A stretch of DNA of 56,904 nucleotides from Candidatus Firestoneibacteriota bacterium (GTDB taxonomy: Bacteria; Oederibacteriota; D2-FULL-39-29), in contig JAPLKO010000064.1 in the NCBI GenBank assembly GCA_026388015.1, positions 1-56,904 on the forward strand. Direction: 5' to 3'. Under the pieces are notes generated by a model. That model was not told where the DNA came from. It made no database searches and was given only the letters and a program-made list of their open reading frames with translations. Position numbers and translations under genes: made by a program. Positions 28,922-38,215 of this stretch are shown here, piece by piece; positions within the stretch are counted from its first letter, which is position 1; each line of letters opens with the position of its first letter.

Positions 28922-29005
28922 GAGAAGGAGGGATTCGAACCCTCGAAACCGTGAGGTTTACACGCTTTCCAGGCGTGCGCCATAGACCAACTAGGCGACT
29001 TCTCC
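28917..29005 (-). tRNA. tRNA-Ser (GGA)
   Basis: Class II cloverleaf: acceptor GGAGAAG/CTTCTCC, anticodon stem CACGC/GCGTG around CTGGAAA (anticodon GGA), a long variable arm, T-arm GAGGG/CCCTC, discriminator G and an encoded CCA. The 3' end lies within the inverted repeat at 28884-28921. Confidence 0.95.
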
Positions 29006-29040
29006 TAACCTTTGTCTGACAAGCTGTAATCAGCTATAAC

Positions 29041-29064
29041 AAAGAAAAACACCCTGCGGGTGTT
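29041..29064 (-). terminator. Rho-independent terminator downstream of proA
   Basis: AACACCC / GGGTGTT stem with a 3-nt loop (29048-29064), followed on the minus strand by TTTTTCTTT. It lies about 150 nt past proA and about 36 nt before tRNA-Ser(GGA). A TGCTATAAT -10-like element at 29117-29125 sits between proA and this hairpin and could drive a short RNA or the tRNA. The rest of 29065-29213 holds nothing else I recognise. Confidence 0.7.
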
Positions 29065-29213
29065 GATGAAAATGAAATTGCCTTTAATAGTAGTTTTTAT
29101 ATCGTCTCTATAATTGATTATAGCAAATTATTACTAATCATTAAACCTTATTCAGTACAGACCTTACGGGCTCCTTATTAACTTTGACTTTCTTGTTTTT
29201 TACTTAATATTTG

Positions 29214-30470
29214 CTACTTTCTTACCTGCCCGCTGCCTGTAACTATAAACTTTGAGCTCGTCAGTTCTGTTAATCCCATCGGACCTCTTGCGTGAAGTTT
29301 CTGGGTGCTGATTCCTATTTCGGCGCCCAGGCCGAGCTCAAACCCGTCATTGAATCTTGTAGAGGTGTTTGAAAATACTACTGCGGAATCCACTTCCCTT
29401 AAAAACTTCCTGCAGGCGTTTTTATCTTTGGAAACAACGGCATCACTGTGATGCGAGCCGTAAGTGTTTATGTGTTTGATGGCTTCTTCTATGCTTTTTA
29501 CCTGTTTTACGCCGATGATAAGATCATGGTATTCTTTGTACCAATCAGATTCTGTCGCGGCCTTTGCTTTTTTATAAATTGTCCGTACGGCTTTGTCCGC
29601 GCGAATTTCCACTCCGTAGTCCGCAAGGCGCTTGAGTATTGCGGGCAAAAATTTTGCGGCAATATCTTTATGAACCAAAAGTTTTTCTGCTGCATTACAC
29701 ACAGAAGGACGCTGGGTCTTTGCATTAAATACAATATCTCCGGCAACTTTCAGATCTGCAGCTTTACCCACATAGATATGACAGTTACCCTCGCCATGCG
29801 CTATGACCGGGACGGAAGATTTTTCTATGATGTATCTTATCATTTCCTGCCCGCCTCTTGGAATTATTACATCCAGATACTTTTCCTGTTTTATCATGAT
29901 ATCCACCGCGGCCCGGTCTGCTGTATCAATAAATTCGACACAACTGGAAGGAAGTCCGGACATCTTTAAGGCTTTTTTTATTACTGTCACAAGAGCCTTA
30001 TTTGAATTCAAGGCTTCAGAGCCGCCGCGTAATAGAACCGAATTTCCTGCCTTCAAGCAAAGAACTGCTGCATCAATAGTAACATTGGGTCTGGCTTCAT
30101 ATATAATGCCTATTGCTCCAAGCGGAACGCGCATTCTCTCAACCTTTAAACCGTTAGGCATATGTTTTTTATCATAAAGGACACCGACCGGGTCGTTAAG
30201 AGCGCTCACTTCTTTAATGCCTGCAACCATCATTTCTATTCTTTTTTCATTAAGAAGCAGCCGGTCGAGTAAAGAAACGGAAAGCCCGGTTTTTCTGCCA
30301 TTTTCCATATCTATTGCGTTTGCTCTAAGAATATCTTTTGACTTGAAAAGCAGGATAGAGGCAATTTTTCCGAGCAGACGGTTTTTTTTCTTTGCGGTTA
30401 AATTGTAAAGCTCCAGGCTTGCCGCTTTGACAGCTTTTGCCTTATTTTCAACAAGTTTTTTTAGTATCAT
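29214..30470 (-). CDS. proA: Gamma-glutamyl phosphate reductase
   Basis: About 418 residues from the ATG at 30470; an upstream in-frame ATG at 30506 adds 12 residues not expected in ProA. The catalytic cysteine lies in AKTQRPSVCNAAEKLLV, and RGPMGLTELTSSKF near the C-terminus is typical. It reduces glutamyl-5-phosphate in proline synthesis. An extended -10 at 30477-30485 puts the transcription start at the A of this ATG, and no ribosome site is visible. proB lies just upstream. Confidence 0.95.
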   Translation of the reverse strand: MILKKLVENKAKAVKAASLELYNLTAKKKNRLLGKIASILLFKSKDILRANAIDMENGRKTGLSVSLLDRLLLNEKRIEMMVAGIKEVSALNDPVGVLYDKKHMPNGLKVERMRVPLGAIGIIYEARPNVTIDAAVLCLKAGNSVLLRGGSEALNSNKALVTVIKKALKMSGLPSSCVEFIDTADRAAVDIMIKQEKYLDVIIPRGGQEMIRYIIEKSSVPVIAHGEGNCHIYVGKAADLKVAGDIVFNAKTQRPSVCNAAEKLLVHKDIAAKFLPAILKRLADYGVEIRADKAVRTIYKKAKAATESDWYKEYHDLIIGVKQVKSIEEAIKHINTYGSHHSDAVVSKDKNACRKFLREVDSAVVFSNTSTRFNDGFELGLGAEIGISTQKLHARGPMGLTELTSSKFIVTGSGQVRK

Positions 30471-30476
30471 ATTTGT

Positions 30477-30485
30477 ATTATAGCA
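30477..30485 (-). promoter_or_regulatory. Extended -10 (TGCTATAAT) placing the proA start at its ATG
   Basis: A perfect extended -10 on the minus strand. The predicted start, 30470, is the first base of the proA ATG. The -35 is poor. Confidence 0.6.
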
Positions 30486-30575
30486 AATGAATTTGAGGTA
30501 TTCCATTTAAAAACCGATTGCCGGCAACTAAGGTTTGCTCGCGCACTCCCACCCGTGTGAGAAAAATACAATAAT

Positions 30576-31406
30576 TTACTTTGCGGGACAGCCGTTCATA
30601 AGCTGCCATATTTCATGGTCTGTCATTTTTTTTTCACAGGGTAAAAAAAGAGTTCCGTTTGGCTCGCCGGAAACAATACTCTTAATAACCGCGGGATCTT
30701 TTCCGTCAGCGATTACCATTGTAATACCGGCAGCAGCGCATTTTTTGGCTGCTTGAAGTTTTGTAGTCATACCGCCGGCAGCCAGCTCCCCTTTTGAGCT
30801 CTTGGCAAGCCTTTCTATTTTACGGGTTATCTTCACTACAACAGGTATAAGCTTTGCGTTCTTGTTGTTAACAGGATCATCATTGCAAAGACCTTTAACA
30901 TCGGAGAGAATTATAAGCAAATCCGCGCCCACCAGATTTGACACCATAGCTGAAATATTATCATTGTCCCCGACTTTTATCTCATCAACCGCTACCGTAT
31001 CGTTTTCATTTACGACAGGTATTACACCTCTTTTTAATAGTGCTTCAAAAGTATTTTTTGCATTTAGATATCTCTTCCTGTCCGTAAAGTCATCTTTTGT
31101 AAGCAGCAACTGACCTAAAAGCACTCCGTGCCCGCGAAAAGCATGTACATAAGCCTCCATTAGCAGAGGCTGTCCTATTGCGGCGGTGGCCTGTTTTTCA
31201 GGAATAGTTTTTGGTTTTTCCTTGAGTTTTAGAGCAGCGACGCCCGCCCCTATGGCTCCTGAAGTTACAATACAAATCTCCTTTCCCTCTTCCAGAAGCA
31301 GAGCAAGTGTCTTCGCAAGCTTTAAAATCCGGCCTTTGTTAAGCCCCTTTACCTTGTCGGCAAGAAGCGCAGTTCCTATTTTTACAACTATTCTTTTATA
31401 CATCAA
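30576..31406 (-). CDS. proB: Glutamate 5-kinase without PUA domain
   Basis: 276 residues, covering the amino-acid kinase domain: KIGTALLADKVKGLNKGRI at the start, VTSGAIGAG near residue 58, VVNENDTVAVDEIKVGDND, and GGMTTKLQAAKKCAAAG. The C-terminal PUA domain of longer ProB proteins is absent. It phosphorylates glutamate, the first step of proline synthesis. proA follows after about 105 nt with its own promoter. Confidence 0.95.
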   Translation of the reverse strand: MMYKRIVVKIGTALLADKVKGLNKGRILKLAKTLALLLEEGKEICIVTSGAIGAGVAALKLKEKPKTIPEKQATAAIGQPLLMEAYVHAFRGHGVLLGQLLLTKDDFTDRKRYLNAKNTFEALLKRGVIPVVNENDTVAVDEIKVGDNDNISAMVSNLVGADLLIILSDVKGLCNDDPVNNKNAKLIPVVVKITRKIERLAKSSKGELAAGGMTTKLQAAKKCAAAGITMVIADGKDPAVIKSIVSGEPNGTLFLPCEKKMTDHEIWQLMNGCPAK

Positions 31407-31498
31407 GTCGCTCCAACTTATTGATTAATTACTATTTAATGAGAATTATTTTCTTGCTGTTTTTCAGCTTCCTTAAACAATCAATAGTTCTTAGTAAT

Positions 31499-33976
31499 TT
31501 ATTTTTGTTCTTTTTCAAATGAAAGCTTGTCTCCGCTTGCTTTTGCTAATATTATGCTGCCCTCTGCAATATTTTTATTCAAGATCTCTACTGAAAGCGG
31601 ATCTTCCACATACTTTTGAATTGATCTTTTTAAAGGCCTGGCGCCAAAAACGGGATCATACCCCTTTTCAATAAGAAATTCCTTGGCTGAAGGCTCAAGT
31701 TTCAGCATTATCTTCTTTTCCTTCAGACGGGCATCTAACTTTTTAATGAGAAGCTCTATGATACTGCTCAAATTTTCTTTCGTAAGCTGATGAAAAACCA
31801 TAACCTCATCTATTCTGTTTAGGAATTCCGGGTTGAAGGTTTTCTTAAGTTCATCCATCACTTTCCCTTTCATTCCCTCAAAATTTCCTTTTTCATCCTG
31901 TTTTTTAAAGCCTAACGAAGCCCCCTTATCTATGGCCCTGGCGCCCGTATTTGAAGTCATAATGATTACTGTGTTTTTAAAGTCAACAATTCGTCCGAAA
32001 GAATCAGTAAGCCGGCCGTCATCCAGAACCTGAAGAAGAATATTAAATACTTCCGGATGCGCTTTTTCTATTTCATCAAAGAGAACGACGGAATACGGCC
32101 GCCTTCTGACTTTTTCTGTCAGCTGTCCGCCCTCATCAAAACCCACATAACCGGGGGGCGCACCCACAAGACGTGAAACCGCAAATTTTTCCGAGTACTC
32201 CGACATATCTACGCGAATCAGAGCTTTTTCATCTTCAAACATAAACTCCGCCAGGGCCCGCGCAAGCTCCGTTTTCCCTACTCCGGTAGGTCCGAGAAAG
32301 ATAAAAGAGCCTATGGGCTTTTTTGGATCCGAAAGTCCTGCCCGGCTTCTTTGTATTGCCTTGGTAATAGATTTTATGGCAGCATCCTGGCCTATTACTC
32401 TGTTATGCAAAGCAACTTCCATGTTAAGGAGTTTTTCCGACTCCTTTTCTTCAAGTTTAAAAACCGGAATCCCCGTCCACTGAGAAACCACTTTGGCAAT
32501 ATCTTCAACCGTAACTTTTTTTTCGGTGATATCCCGGGACTTATCCCAGAGCTTCTTAATATTATCCTGTTTTATTTTCAATTCCTTTATACGATCGCGA
32601 AAGCTGGCAGCTTTTTCAAATTCCTGAGCCTTTACGGAAGCTTCTTTTTCATTAACCGCCTTCTCCAGTTCCTTTTCCACTGCAATCACCTCTGCCGGAC
32701 GCGAAGATGATCGTAATCTTACCATTGCAGAAGCCTCGTCAATAATGTCTATAGCTTTATCCGGTAAGAATCTTGCCGTCACATATCTATCCGCCAGACA
32801 GGCGGCTTCTTTAACAGCCTCATCTGTTATTTTTACTTTATGGTGCGCTTCATAGCGGTCCCGGAGTCCCTTAAGGATAAGCACTGTCTCTTCCACCGAG
32901 GGAGGATTGACTATCACAGTCTGGAATCTCCTTTCCAGCGCTCCGTCTTTTTCTATATGTTTTCTATACTCGTTTAAAGTACTTGCCCCGATACACTGAA
33001 CTTCGCCTCTAGAAAGGGCGGGCTTTAGCATATTCGAAGCGTCAATAGCGCCTTCTGCCGCCCCCGCTCCGACCAGGGTGTGCAGCTCGTCAATAAAAAC
33101 AATAACATTTCCGCTGTGCCGGAGTTCGTTCATAACCGCTTTTAATCTCTCTTCAAATTCGCCGCGATATTTTGTTCCCGCCACCATACCTGCAAGATCT
33201 AAAGTAAGCACCCGCTTTCCGAGCAGGAGCTCCGGAACATTTCTTGAAATTATCTTTTGCGCCAGACCTTCTACTATTGCAGTCTTGCCTACTCCGGCCT
33301 CTCCGAGTAATACCGGATTGTTCTTAGTGCGCCTTGAAAGAATCTGAATAACCCGGTCTATCTCCGTTTCTCTGCCAATAACCGGGTCAAGCTTGTTTTC
33401 CTTTGCCAGCGCTGTAAGATCTCTGGAAAAGGCGTCCAGCGCGGGAGTCTTACCTGATTTTAAACCGGCAGGCTGAGCCCCTGCCTGCTGAGGAAATATT
33501 TGAGAAAAAGGATTTTGTTTGGAGGTGGAAGAAGAAGACTGCCCGCCTAAAAGTTCTATAGTCAGTTCTCTGGCGCGCTCTAACGTAATACTAAAACTGC
33601 CAAGGACTTTAGACGCCGCGCTTTCTCCTTCTTTTATTATTCCCAGGAGCAGATGTTCGGTCCCGACATAGCTGTGACCCATAGTTGTAGCTTCTTCAAT
33701 GGCCAGCTCCAGAGATTTTTTGGCCTTGGGAGTAAAAGACAGTTCTTCAGCTTCGGCCGTACCGGTTCCAGGAGCAAGCATGCTCTCTACTTCTTTTTTT
33801 AATTTAGTAAGGCTTATGCCCATATTTTTTAACACACCTATGGCCACCCCGCTTCCGCCCCGGATCAGACCAAGCAGAATGTGCTCGGGGCCGACGTAAT
33901 CATGCTTAAGCCTGGAAGCTTCTTCTTTTGCATAGGTAATAATCTTCTGCGCTCGTTCGGTAAATTTGTGAAACAT
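31499..33976 (-). CDS. clpC: ClpC, AAA+ unfoldase of the Clp protease
   Basis: 825 residues. Clp N-domain repeats occupy about 1-145. The first AAA+ module has GEAGVGKT, a UVR-type coiled middle segment lies near 415-450 ([15 protein letters not shown]), and the second AAA+ module has GPTGVGKTE. In Firmicutes ClpC-ClpP degrades proteins tagged by phospho-arginine, which binds the N-domain. Here mcsB and mcsA lie directly upstream on the same strand, consistent with that system. It has its own promoter and a GGAGG ribosome site. Confidence 0.96.
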   Translation of the reverse strand: MFHKFTERAQKIITYAKEEASRLKHDYVGPEHILLGLIRGGSGVAIGVLKNMGISLTKLKKEVESMLAPGTGTAEAEELSFTPKAKKSLELAIEEATTMGHSYVGTEHLLLGIIKEGESAASKVLGSFSITLERARELTIELLGGQSSSSTSKQNPFSQIFPQQAGAQPAGLKSGKTPALDAFSRDLTALAKENKLDPVIGRETEIDRVIQILSRRTKNNPVLLGEAGVGKTAIVEGLAQKIISRNVPELLLGKRVLTLDLAGMVAGTKYRGEFEERLKAVMNELRHSGNVIVFIDELHTLVGAGAAEGAIDASNMLKPALSRGEVQCIGASTLNEYRKHIEKDGALERRFQTVIVNPPSVEETVLILKGLRDRYEAHHKVKITDEAVKEAACLADRYVTARFLPDKAIDIIDEASAMVRLRSSSRPAEVIAVEKELEKAVNEKEASVKAQEFEKAASFRDRIKELKIKQDNIKKLWDKSRDITEKKVTVEDIAKVVSQWTGIPVFKLEEKESEKLLNMEVALHNRVIGQDAAIKSITKAIQRSRAGLSDPKKPIGSFIFLGPTGVGKTELARALAEFMFEDEKALIRVDMSEYSEKFAVSRLVGAPPGYVGFDEGGQLTEKVRRRPYSVVLFDEIEKAHPEVFNILLQVLDDGRLTDSFGRIVDFKNTVIIMTSNTGARAIDKGASLGFKKQDEKGNFEGMKGKVMDELKKTFNPEFLNRIDEVMVFHQLTKENLSSIIELLIKKLDARLKEKKIMLKLEPSAKEFLIEKGYDPVFGARPLKRSIQKYVEDPLSVEILNKNIAEGSIILAKASGDKLSFEKEQK

Positions 33977-34014
33977 AATATTCCTCCATTTTCAAAACGC
34001 CTTGTATCAAAAAC

Positions 34015-34044
34015 ATTTTATCATAAAAAAGGGGTTAATAACAA
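34015..34044 (-). promoter_or_regulatory. Promoter for clpC
   Basis: Minus strand: TTGTTA (34039-34044), 18-nt spacer, TAAAAT (34015-34020). The leader is about 32 nt. No CIRCE or CtsR-type heptad repeat was recognised near it. The rest of 33977-34170 shows no gene. Confidence 0.55.
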
Positions 34045-34170
34045 GCAAGGGATGCGGAACGAAGTTTATAAAGTTTTGGGGTCTAAAAGCAACGCATTGC
34101 CGGCCGGTAACCATATCCGCTTTGTCAAAATTCTTTGACTTAGAGGGACAACGCCGTGAGCCGGCACCTA

Positions 34171-35211
34171 TCAGGCCAGTTTTTCTCTTATTATTTCGGC
34201 TCTTTTTCTGTCCCGCTCGGCTTCACTCATCTCTACGGAAAAAAGTTTTTGAATATGTCCCGGCTGAGAGACTATAAGGAGTTCATTAATTTTTTTTAAA
34301 TCTGATTTTATTATCCCGCTCTCTACTCCCATCCGGAGCGAGGAAAGAAGCGTAATGGCTTCTTCAAAATTGATAGAACGGACATTCTTTAATAACCCAT
34401 AAGAACGCCAGATATTATCCTCTGTTTTTGCCCGGTCATTTTTGAAGAGGGATTCTCTTGCCTTCTTTTCGTAATTAACCAGCTGTTTGGTTACTTTATC
34501 CACTTCGCTCAATATTTCGGTTTCTTTACGCCCGAGCGACACCTGATTGCTGATTTGAAAAAAAGAAGTTTTTATATCCCTGCCTTCTCCGTAAAATCCG
34601 CGGGTAACAAGACCGAGCTGCGCAATATTATTCAAGACTTTCGTTATCTCTTTGCTGACAACCAGCCCCGGCAGATGCACCATTACAGAAGCTCTTATCC
34701 CGGTGCCGGTATTAGTCGGACAGGCCGTCAGGTAGCCCATATCAATATCATAGGCATAAGTTATTTTCTTTTCCAGCGCTGTATCGAGCTTATCCAAAGA
34801 AGCGTATGCTTCCTCTAATTGCAGCCCCGGCAGAAGTAATTGCAGTCGAATATGATCCTCTTCATTTATCATTACCGAAACGCTCTCGTCTTTGGAAAAT
34901 ATTACGGCGCGTTTTCTGTCGCTTATGACATGGTCGTAACTCATAATGTGCCGTTCCATAAGCACAATGCGCTCCAGCTCCGGAAGTTCCGGCAAGGCCA
35001 CGGTTTTTTGACCTTTGAACAACTTATTCTTTTCAACTAACTTTGAAACCATTCCTACGAGTTCTTCGGCATCCTTCTCTCCCAAATTATGGGAAAAAGG
35101 AAAGCCGTTTACATTCCGGGCAAGTCGCACGCGGGAGGAAACTACGATCTCTGAACTCGGGCCGGGCTCAGAAAACCATTTACTTGTGGTTTTTACGAGT
35201 TCTTCAAACAT
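34171..35211 (-). CDS. mcsB: Protein arginine kinase McsB
   Basis: 346 residues of the phosphagen-kinase fold. SSRVRLARNVNGFPF (about 25-39) and the conserved CPTNTGTGIRASVMVHLPGL are present. The RDxxRA motif, which binds phospho-arginine allosterically in Bacillus McsB, is present as RDRKRA (about 333-338). McsB phosphorylates arginines and marks proteins for ClpC. Its start overlaps the mcsA stop by 8 nt. Confidence 0.95.
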   Translation of the reverse strand: MFEELVKTTSKWFSEPGPSSEIVVSSRVRLARNVNGFPFSHNLGEKDAEELVGMVSKLVEKNKLFKGQKTVALPELPELERIVLMERHIMSYDHVISDRKRAVIFSKDESVSVMINEEDHIRLQLLLPGLQLEEAYASLDKLDTALEKKITYAYDIDMGYLTACPTNTGTGIRASVMVHLPGLVVSKEITKVLNNIAQLGLVTRGFYGEGRDIKTSFFQISNQVSLGRKETEILSEVDKVTKQLVNYEKKARESLFKNDRAKTEDNIWRSYGLLKNVRSINFEEAITLLSSLRMGVESGIIKSDLKKINELLIVSQPGHIQKLFSVEMSEAERDRKRAEIIREKLA

Positions 35212-35755
35212 CGTTCAGCATATCCTTGTAGATTTTTTTCTCAAGTTTCTTAATCTTATCTCTGAATTTCGCGGCATCTTCATAACGCTCTTCATTAACA
35301 GCCTGCGCTAACTTGTTTTTCAGATTATTCATCTCTGACGGATCAAATACTTTTGTTATTTTCTTGTTTACTTTTTGCTTAACGGGTATTCTCTCCGGCA
35401 CCTTGCCGGTATGCCTGTTGCTTCCGTGAATACGGCGCAGAATCGGGATTAAAGATTTTTTAAAGGTATAATAGCAGAGAGGACAGCCGAGAAAGCCGGA
35501 TTTTCTAAGGTCATTGCTGGACCAGCCGCATTGGCAGGTGACTTTTACGCTATTTTCCAAGCCGTCCAAAGACTTTTCCTCTTCCATAAAACCGGAGAGA
35601 AGATTACCAAAGAAAGAGGGTTTGTCCATAGCAAAAGAAATCATCCCTTTTTCCTGGGCGCATTTATCACAAAAGTTAACCTCAGTGCTCTGCCCGTTTA
35701 CTATCTGCTGGAAATGGACGGTTGATTCTCTTTCATGACAGCTATCACATTTCAT
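35204..35755 (-). CDS. mcsA: McsA, zinc-finger activator of McsB
   Basis: 183 residues. Paired zinc motifs CDSCHE, CDKCAQ, CQCGW and CPLCYY resemble McsA, and a C-terminal UVR motif (NEERYEDAAKFRDKIKKLEKK) matches. McsA stimulates McsB. The usual first gene, ctsR, is missing; a DAHP synthase lies 44 nt upstream instead. The ribosome site is AAGGAG. Confidence 0.92.
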   Translation of the reverse strand: MKCDSCHERESTVHFQQIVNGQSTEVNFCDKCAQEKGMISFAMDKPSFFGNLLSGFMEEEKSLDGLENSVKVTCQCGWSSNDLRKSGFLGCPLCYYTFKKSLIPILRRIHGSNRHTGKVPERIPVKQKVNKKITKVFDPSEMNNLKNKLAQAVNEERYEDAAKFRDKIKKLEKKIYKDMLNDV

Positions 35756-35799
35756 AACAAGCTCCTTAACTGCAGTTCGTAATGTCTATACCGATAGTT

Positions 35800-36813
35800 T
35801 TAGATTTCTCTTCCAACAGCTTTAGCAATCGGTCTTAACTCATTCATTAGTTGTCTAAATTTTTCAGGAAGTAAAGACTGATCTCCGTCAGATACCGCCT
35901 CTTCCGGATTATGATGAACTTCCAGCATCAGACCGTCACAGCCGGAAGCAAGAGCTGCTTTTGACATCGGTATCACCCAGCGCCATTTTCCCGTGGCATG
36001 GGAAGGATCTACTATAACCGGCAGGTGACTCAGATGTTTTACCACCGCAACCGCCGCTAAATCGAGTGTGTTCCTCGTAGCGTCTTCAAAAGTCCGAATA
36101 CCTCTTTCGCAAAGAATTACTTTATAATTACCGCGCGACATAATATACTCAGCGGACATCAGCCACTCTTTAATAGTGGAAGAAAGCCCCCTCTTTAAAA
36201 GAACCGGAACCTTGCATTCCCCGATTTCCTTCAGGAGTTCAAAGTTTTGCATATTTCTGGCGCCTATCTGAATTATATCCGTATATCTGGCAACAAGGTC
36301 GACGGTCCGTGTATCCATGACTTCGGTAACAATAGGCAGGCCTGTTATATCTCTCGCTTCTGAAAGAAGTTTTAGACCGTCCTCCCCCATTCCCTGAAAA
36401 GCATAAGGTGAAGTGCGCGGTTTAAAAGCTCCGCCCCTAAGTATGGTCGCTCCCGCCTCTTTTACCTTTTTTGCAACATCAAGAAGCGTCGCGCGATTTT
36501 CGACAGTGCAGGGCCCCGCCATAACCACAAGTTTATTTCCGCCAATCTCAATGTCCCTTACTTTAATTATTGTCGGTTCTTTCTGGAATTCTTTACTGAC
36601 CAGTTTGAAAGGCTGCAATACCGACATAACCTTTTCGACGCCGGGCATAGTTTCTATAGGAAGTTCGGCAAGAATACGGTCGTCGCCCACAACCATAATT
36701 AAAGTTCTTTCAATCCCTTTTGAAACATGGGGTGTCAGTCCCGCCTTTTCCACCTTTTCTATAACGTGATTTATCTCATTATCTGCCGTACCCGGTTTTA
36801 ATACTATAATCAT
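35800..36813 (-). CDS. aroF: 3-deoxy-7-phosphoheptulonate synthase (AroF, type I beta)
   Basis: About 337 residues from the ATG at 36813, which has AAGGAGCC upstream; a longer frame to 36888 adds residues unlike the family. An N-terminal ferredoxin-like regulatory domain (1-65, IIVLKPGTADNEINHVIEK) precedes the catalytic barrel with MAGPCTVEN, RGGAFKPRTSPYAFQG, and the DPSHATGK and EVHHNPEEAVSDGDQS blocks. It begins aromatic amino-acid synthesis. hisC is next upstream, mcsA downstream. Confidence 0.95.
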   Translation of the reverse strand: MIIVLKPGTADNEINHVIEKVEKAGLTPHVSKGIERTLIMVVGDDRILAELPIETMPGVEKVMSVLQPFKLVSKEFQKEPTIIKVRDIEIGGNKLVVMAGPCTVENRATLLDVAKKVKEAGATILRGGAFKPRTSPYAFQGMGEDGLKLLSEARDITGLPIVTEVMDTRTVDLVARYTDIIQIGARNMQNFELLKEIGECKVPVLLKRGLSSTIKEWLMSAEYIMSRGNYKVILCERGIRTFEDATRNTLDLAAVAVVKHLSHLPVIVDPSHATGKWRWVIPMSKAALASGCDGLMLEVHHNPEEAVSDGDQSLLPEKFRQLMNELRPIAKAVGREI

Positions 36814-36990
36814 AATAGGCTCCTTAAAACATGTTTCCCTGCGATGTCGTCCGCCCGGAGAACCGGCGCGGAGTAAAACAAAGGACATCCCTCTGAATTA
36901 CACCCGGGTTAAATATATGAAATTACTATCTGCGAATACGAATTAAAGTGTGTTGTCAGCGGCACAATTTCTTCCGCCATACCAATATGG

Positions 36991-38088
36991 TCATTTGTCA
37001 TTGCTTTTTAAAACTTTCTTCAGCGCTCCGATAAATCTTCTATTCTGGTTCATAGTGCCTATCGTGACTCTGATTGTCGTCCCCGTTCCGATGCATCTTA
37101 CTATTATTCCCTCTTTCATAAGAGCCTCGGTAACCGGACGGGCTTCGGTCTTTACATCGAACAGTATAAAATTGGCTTCAGAAGGAACAGAGATAATACC
37201 CATAGCTTCCAGAGCGTCCCCGAGCCATCTTTTACCTTCGTTATTTACATGTTTGCTCTCTTCGACAAATTTGATATCTTTAACCGCGGCAATTCCCGCC
37301 GCTTGCGCCAGCAAATTTACATTAAACGGCTGTCTTGCTTTTTCAAGCTGTTCAATTAATTCTTTTTTTGCAATACCATAACCCAGTCTAATCCCGGCTA
37401 AACCGTAAATCTTTGAAAAAGTCCTTAGAATAATTACATTTTCTCCGAGTTTAACATATTCAACCGATTCCGGGTACTCAGCGCGCCCCACATATTCATA
37501 ATAAGCTTCATCCAGGACAACAATTACATCCTTGGGAAGTTTTCCCAAAAACTCATCAAGTTTTTCCTTTGTTACCATAGTGCCGGTTGGATTATTGGGA
37601 TTAGCGATAAACACTATTTTTGTTTTATCCGTAACTTTTGCGGCCATCGCTTCAAGGTCGTAGGCATAATCTTTCAAATCAACTATAACCGGTGTAGCAT
37701 CGGCAATTGTGGTTACCGCCTTGTATTCCACAAACGTCAGCTTCGGATCCCCCTGCAAAACTTCATCCCCGGGATTTAAAAACACCTGGGAAATCAAAAG
37801 TAAGAGTTCATCCGAACCGTTACCAAAAATAAGATTATCAGCAGGCATTTGCAAATGCTCAGCCATCGCTTTTCTCAGCTCAAAACAGCTCCCCTCCGGA
37901 TAGAAATATATCTGCTCCGCAGCCTTTTTAACTGCAGCCACCGCCTTGGGCGAGGCCCCGAGAGGGTTCTCATTAGAAGCCATTTTTATAACATCGGCAA
38001 TACCAAGCTCGCGCTGTACTTCTGCCACCGGCTTGCCCGGGACATAGGGGGATAATTTATCTATGGCGTCTCTTTGAAGCTTTTTCAT
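36991..38088 (-). CDS. hisC: Histidinol-phosphate aminotransferase (HisC family)
   Basis: 365 residues, fold type I PLP aminotransferase. The PLP lysine lies in RTFSKIYGLAGIRLGYG, and NPNNPTGT and LDEAYYEYVG are present. HisC enzymes of this kind also act on tyrosine and phenylalanine, and the neighbours (aroF, and the arylpyruvate oxidoreductase iorB divergently upstream) hint at an aromatic substrate. That link is inference; no other his genes are near. Confidence 0.9.
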   Translation of the reverse strand: MKKLQRDAIDKLSPYVPGKPVAEVQRELGIADVIKMASNENPLGASPKAVAAVKKAAEQIYFYPEGSCFELRKAMAEHLQMPADNLIFGNGSDELLLLISQVFLNPGDEVLQGDPKLTFVEYKAVTTIADATPVIVDLKDYAYDLEAMAAKVTDKTKIVFIANPNNPTGTMVTKEKLDEFLGKLPKDVIVVLDEAYYEYVGRAEYPESVEYVKLGENVIILRTFSKIYGLAGIRLGYGIAKKELIEQLEKARQPFNVNLLAQAAGIAAVKDIKFVEESKHVNNEGKRWLGDALEAMGIISVPSEANFILFDVKTEARPVTEALMKEGIIVRCIGTGTTIRVTIGTMNQNRRFIGALKKVLKSNDK

Positions 38089-38126
38089 AGGTTTTCTCCG
38101 TTGCCGCTATTCAATTAATTTGTTTG

Positions 38127-38155
38127 ATTTTAACACAAAAAATGGTAAAAGTCAA
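38127..38155 (-). promoter_or_regulatory. sigma70 promoter for hisC
   Basis: Minus strand: TTGACT (38150-38155), 17-nt spacer, TAAAAT (38127-38132). The start would be about 32 nt before the hisC ATG. Confidence 0.7.
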
Positions 38156-38178
38156 ACAAGGGTACTTACGTGACAACC

Positions 38179-38208
38179 TTGACTTTTCTTTACTCCTTCT
38201 GATAAAAT
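38179..38208 (+). promoter_or_regulatory. sigma70 promoter placing the iorB start near its ATG
   Basis: TTGACT (38179-38184), 18-nt spacer, TAAAAT (38203-38208). The predicted start near 38215 is one base from the ATG at 38216, and no ribosome site intervenes. Confidence 0.65.
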
Positions 38209-38215
38209 GATTTTT

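Noticed and set aside
28633-29019. Open frames on both strands across the tRNA-Ser(GGA) region
   Set aside because: They translate tRNA and repeat sequence, have no ribosome sites and match no family I know.
33977-34170. CIRCE or CtsR operator before clpC
   Set aside because: Neither the CIRCE inverted repeat nor CtsR heptads can be found.
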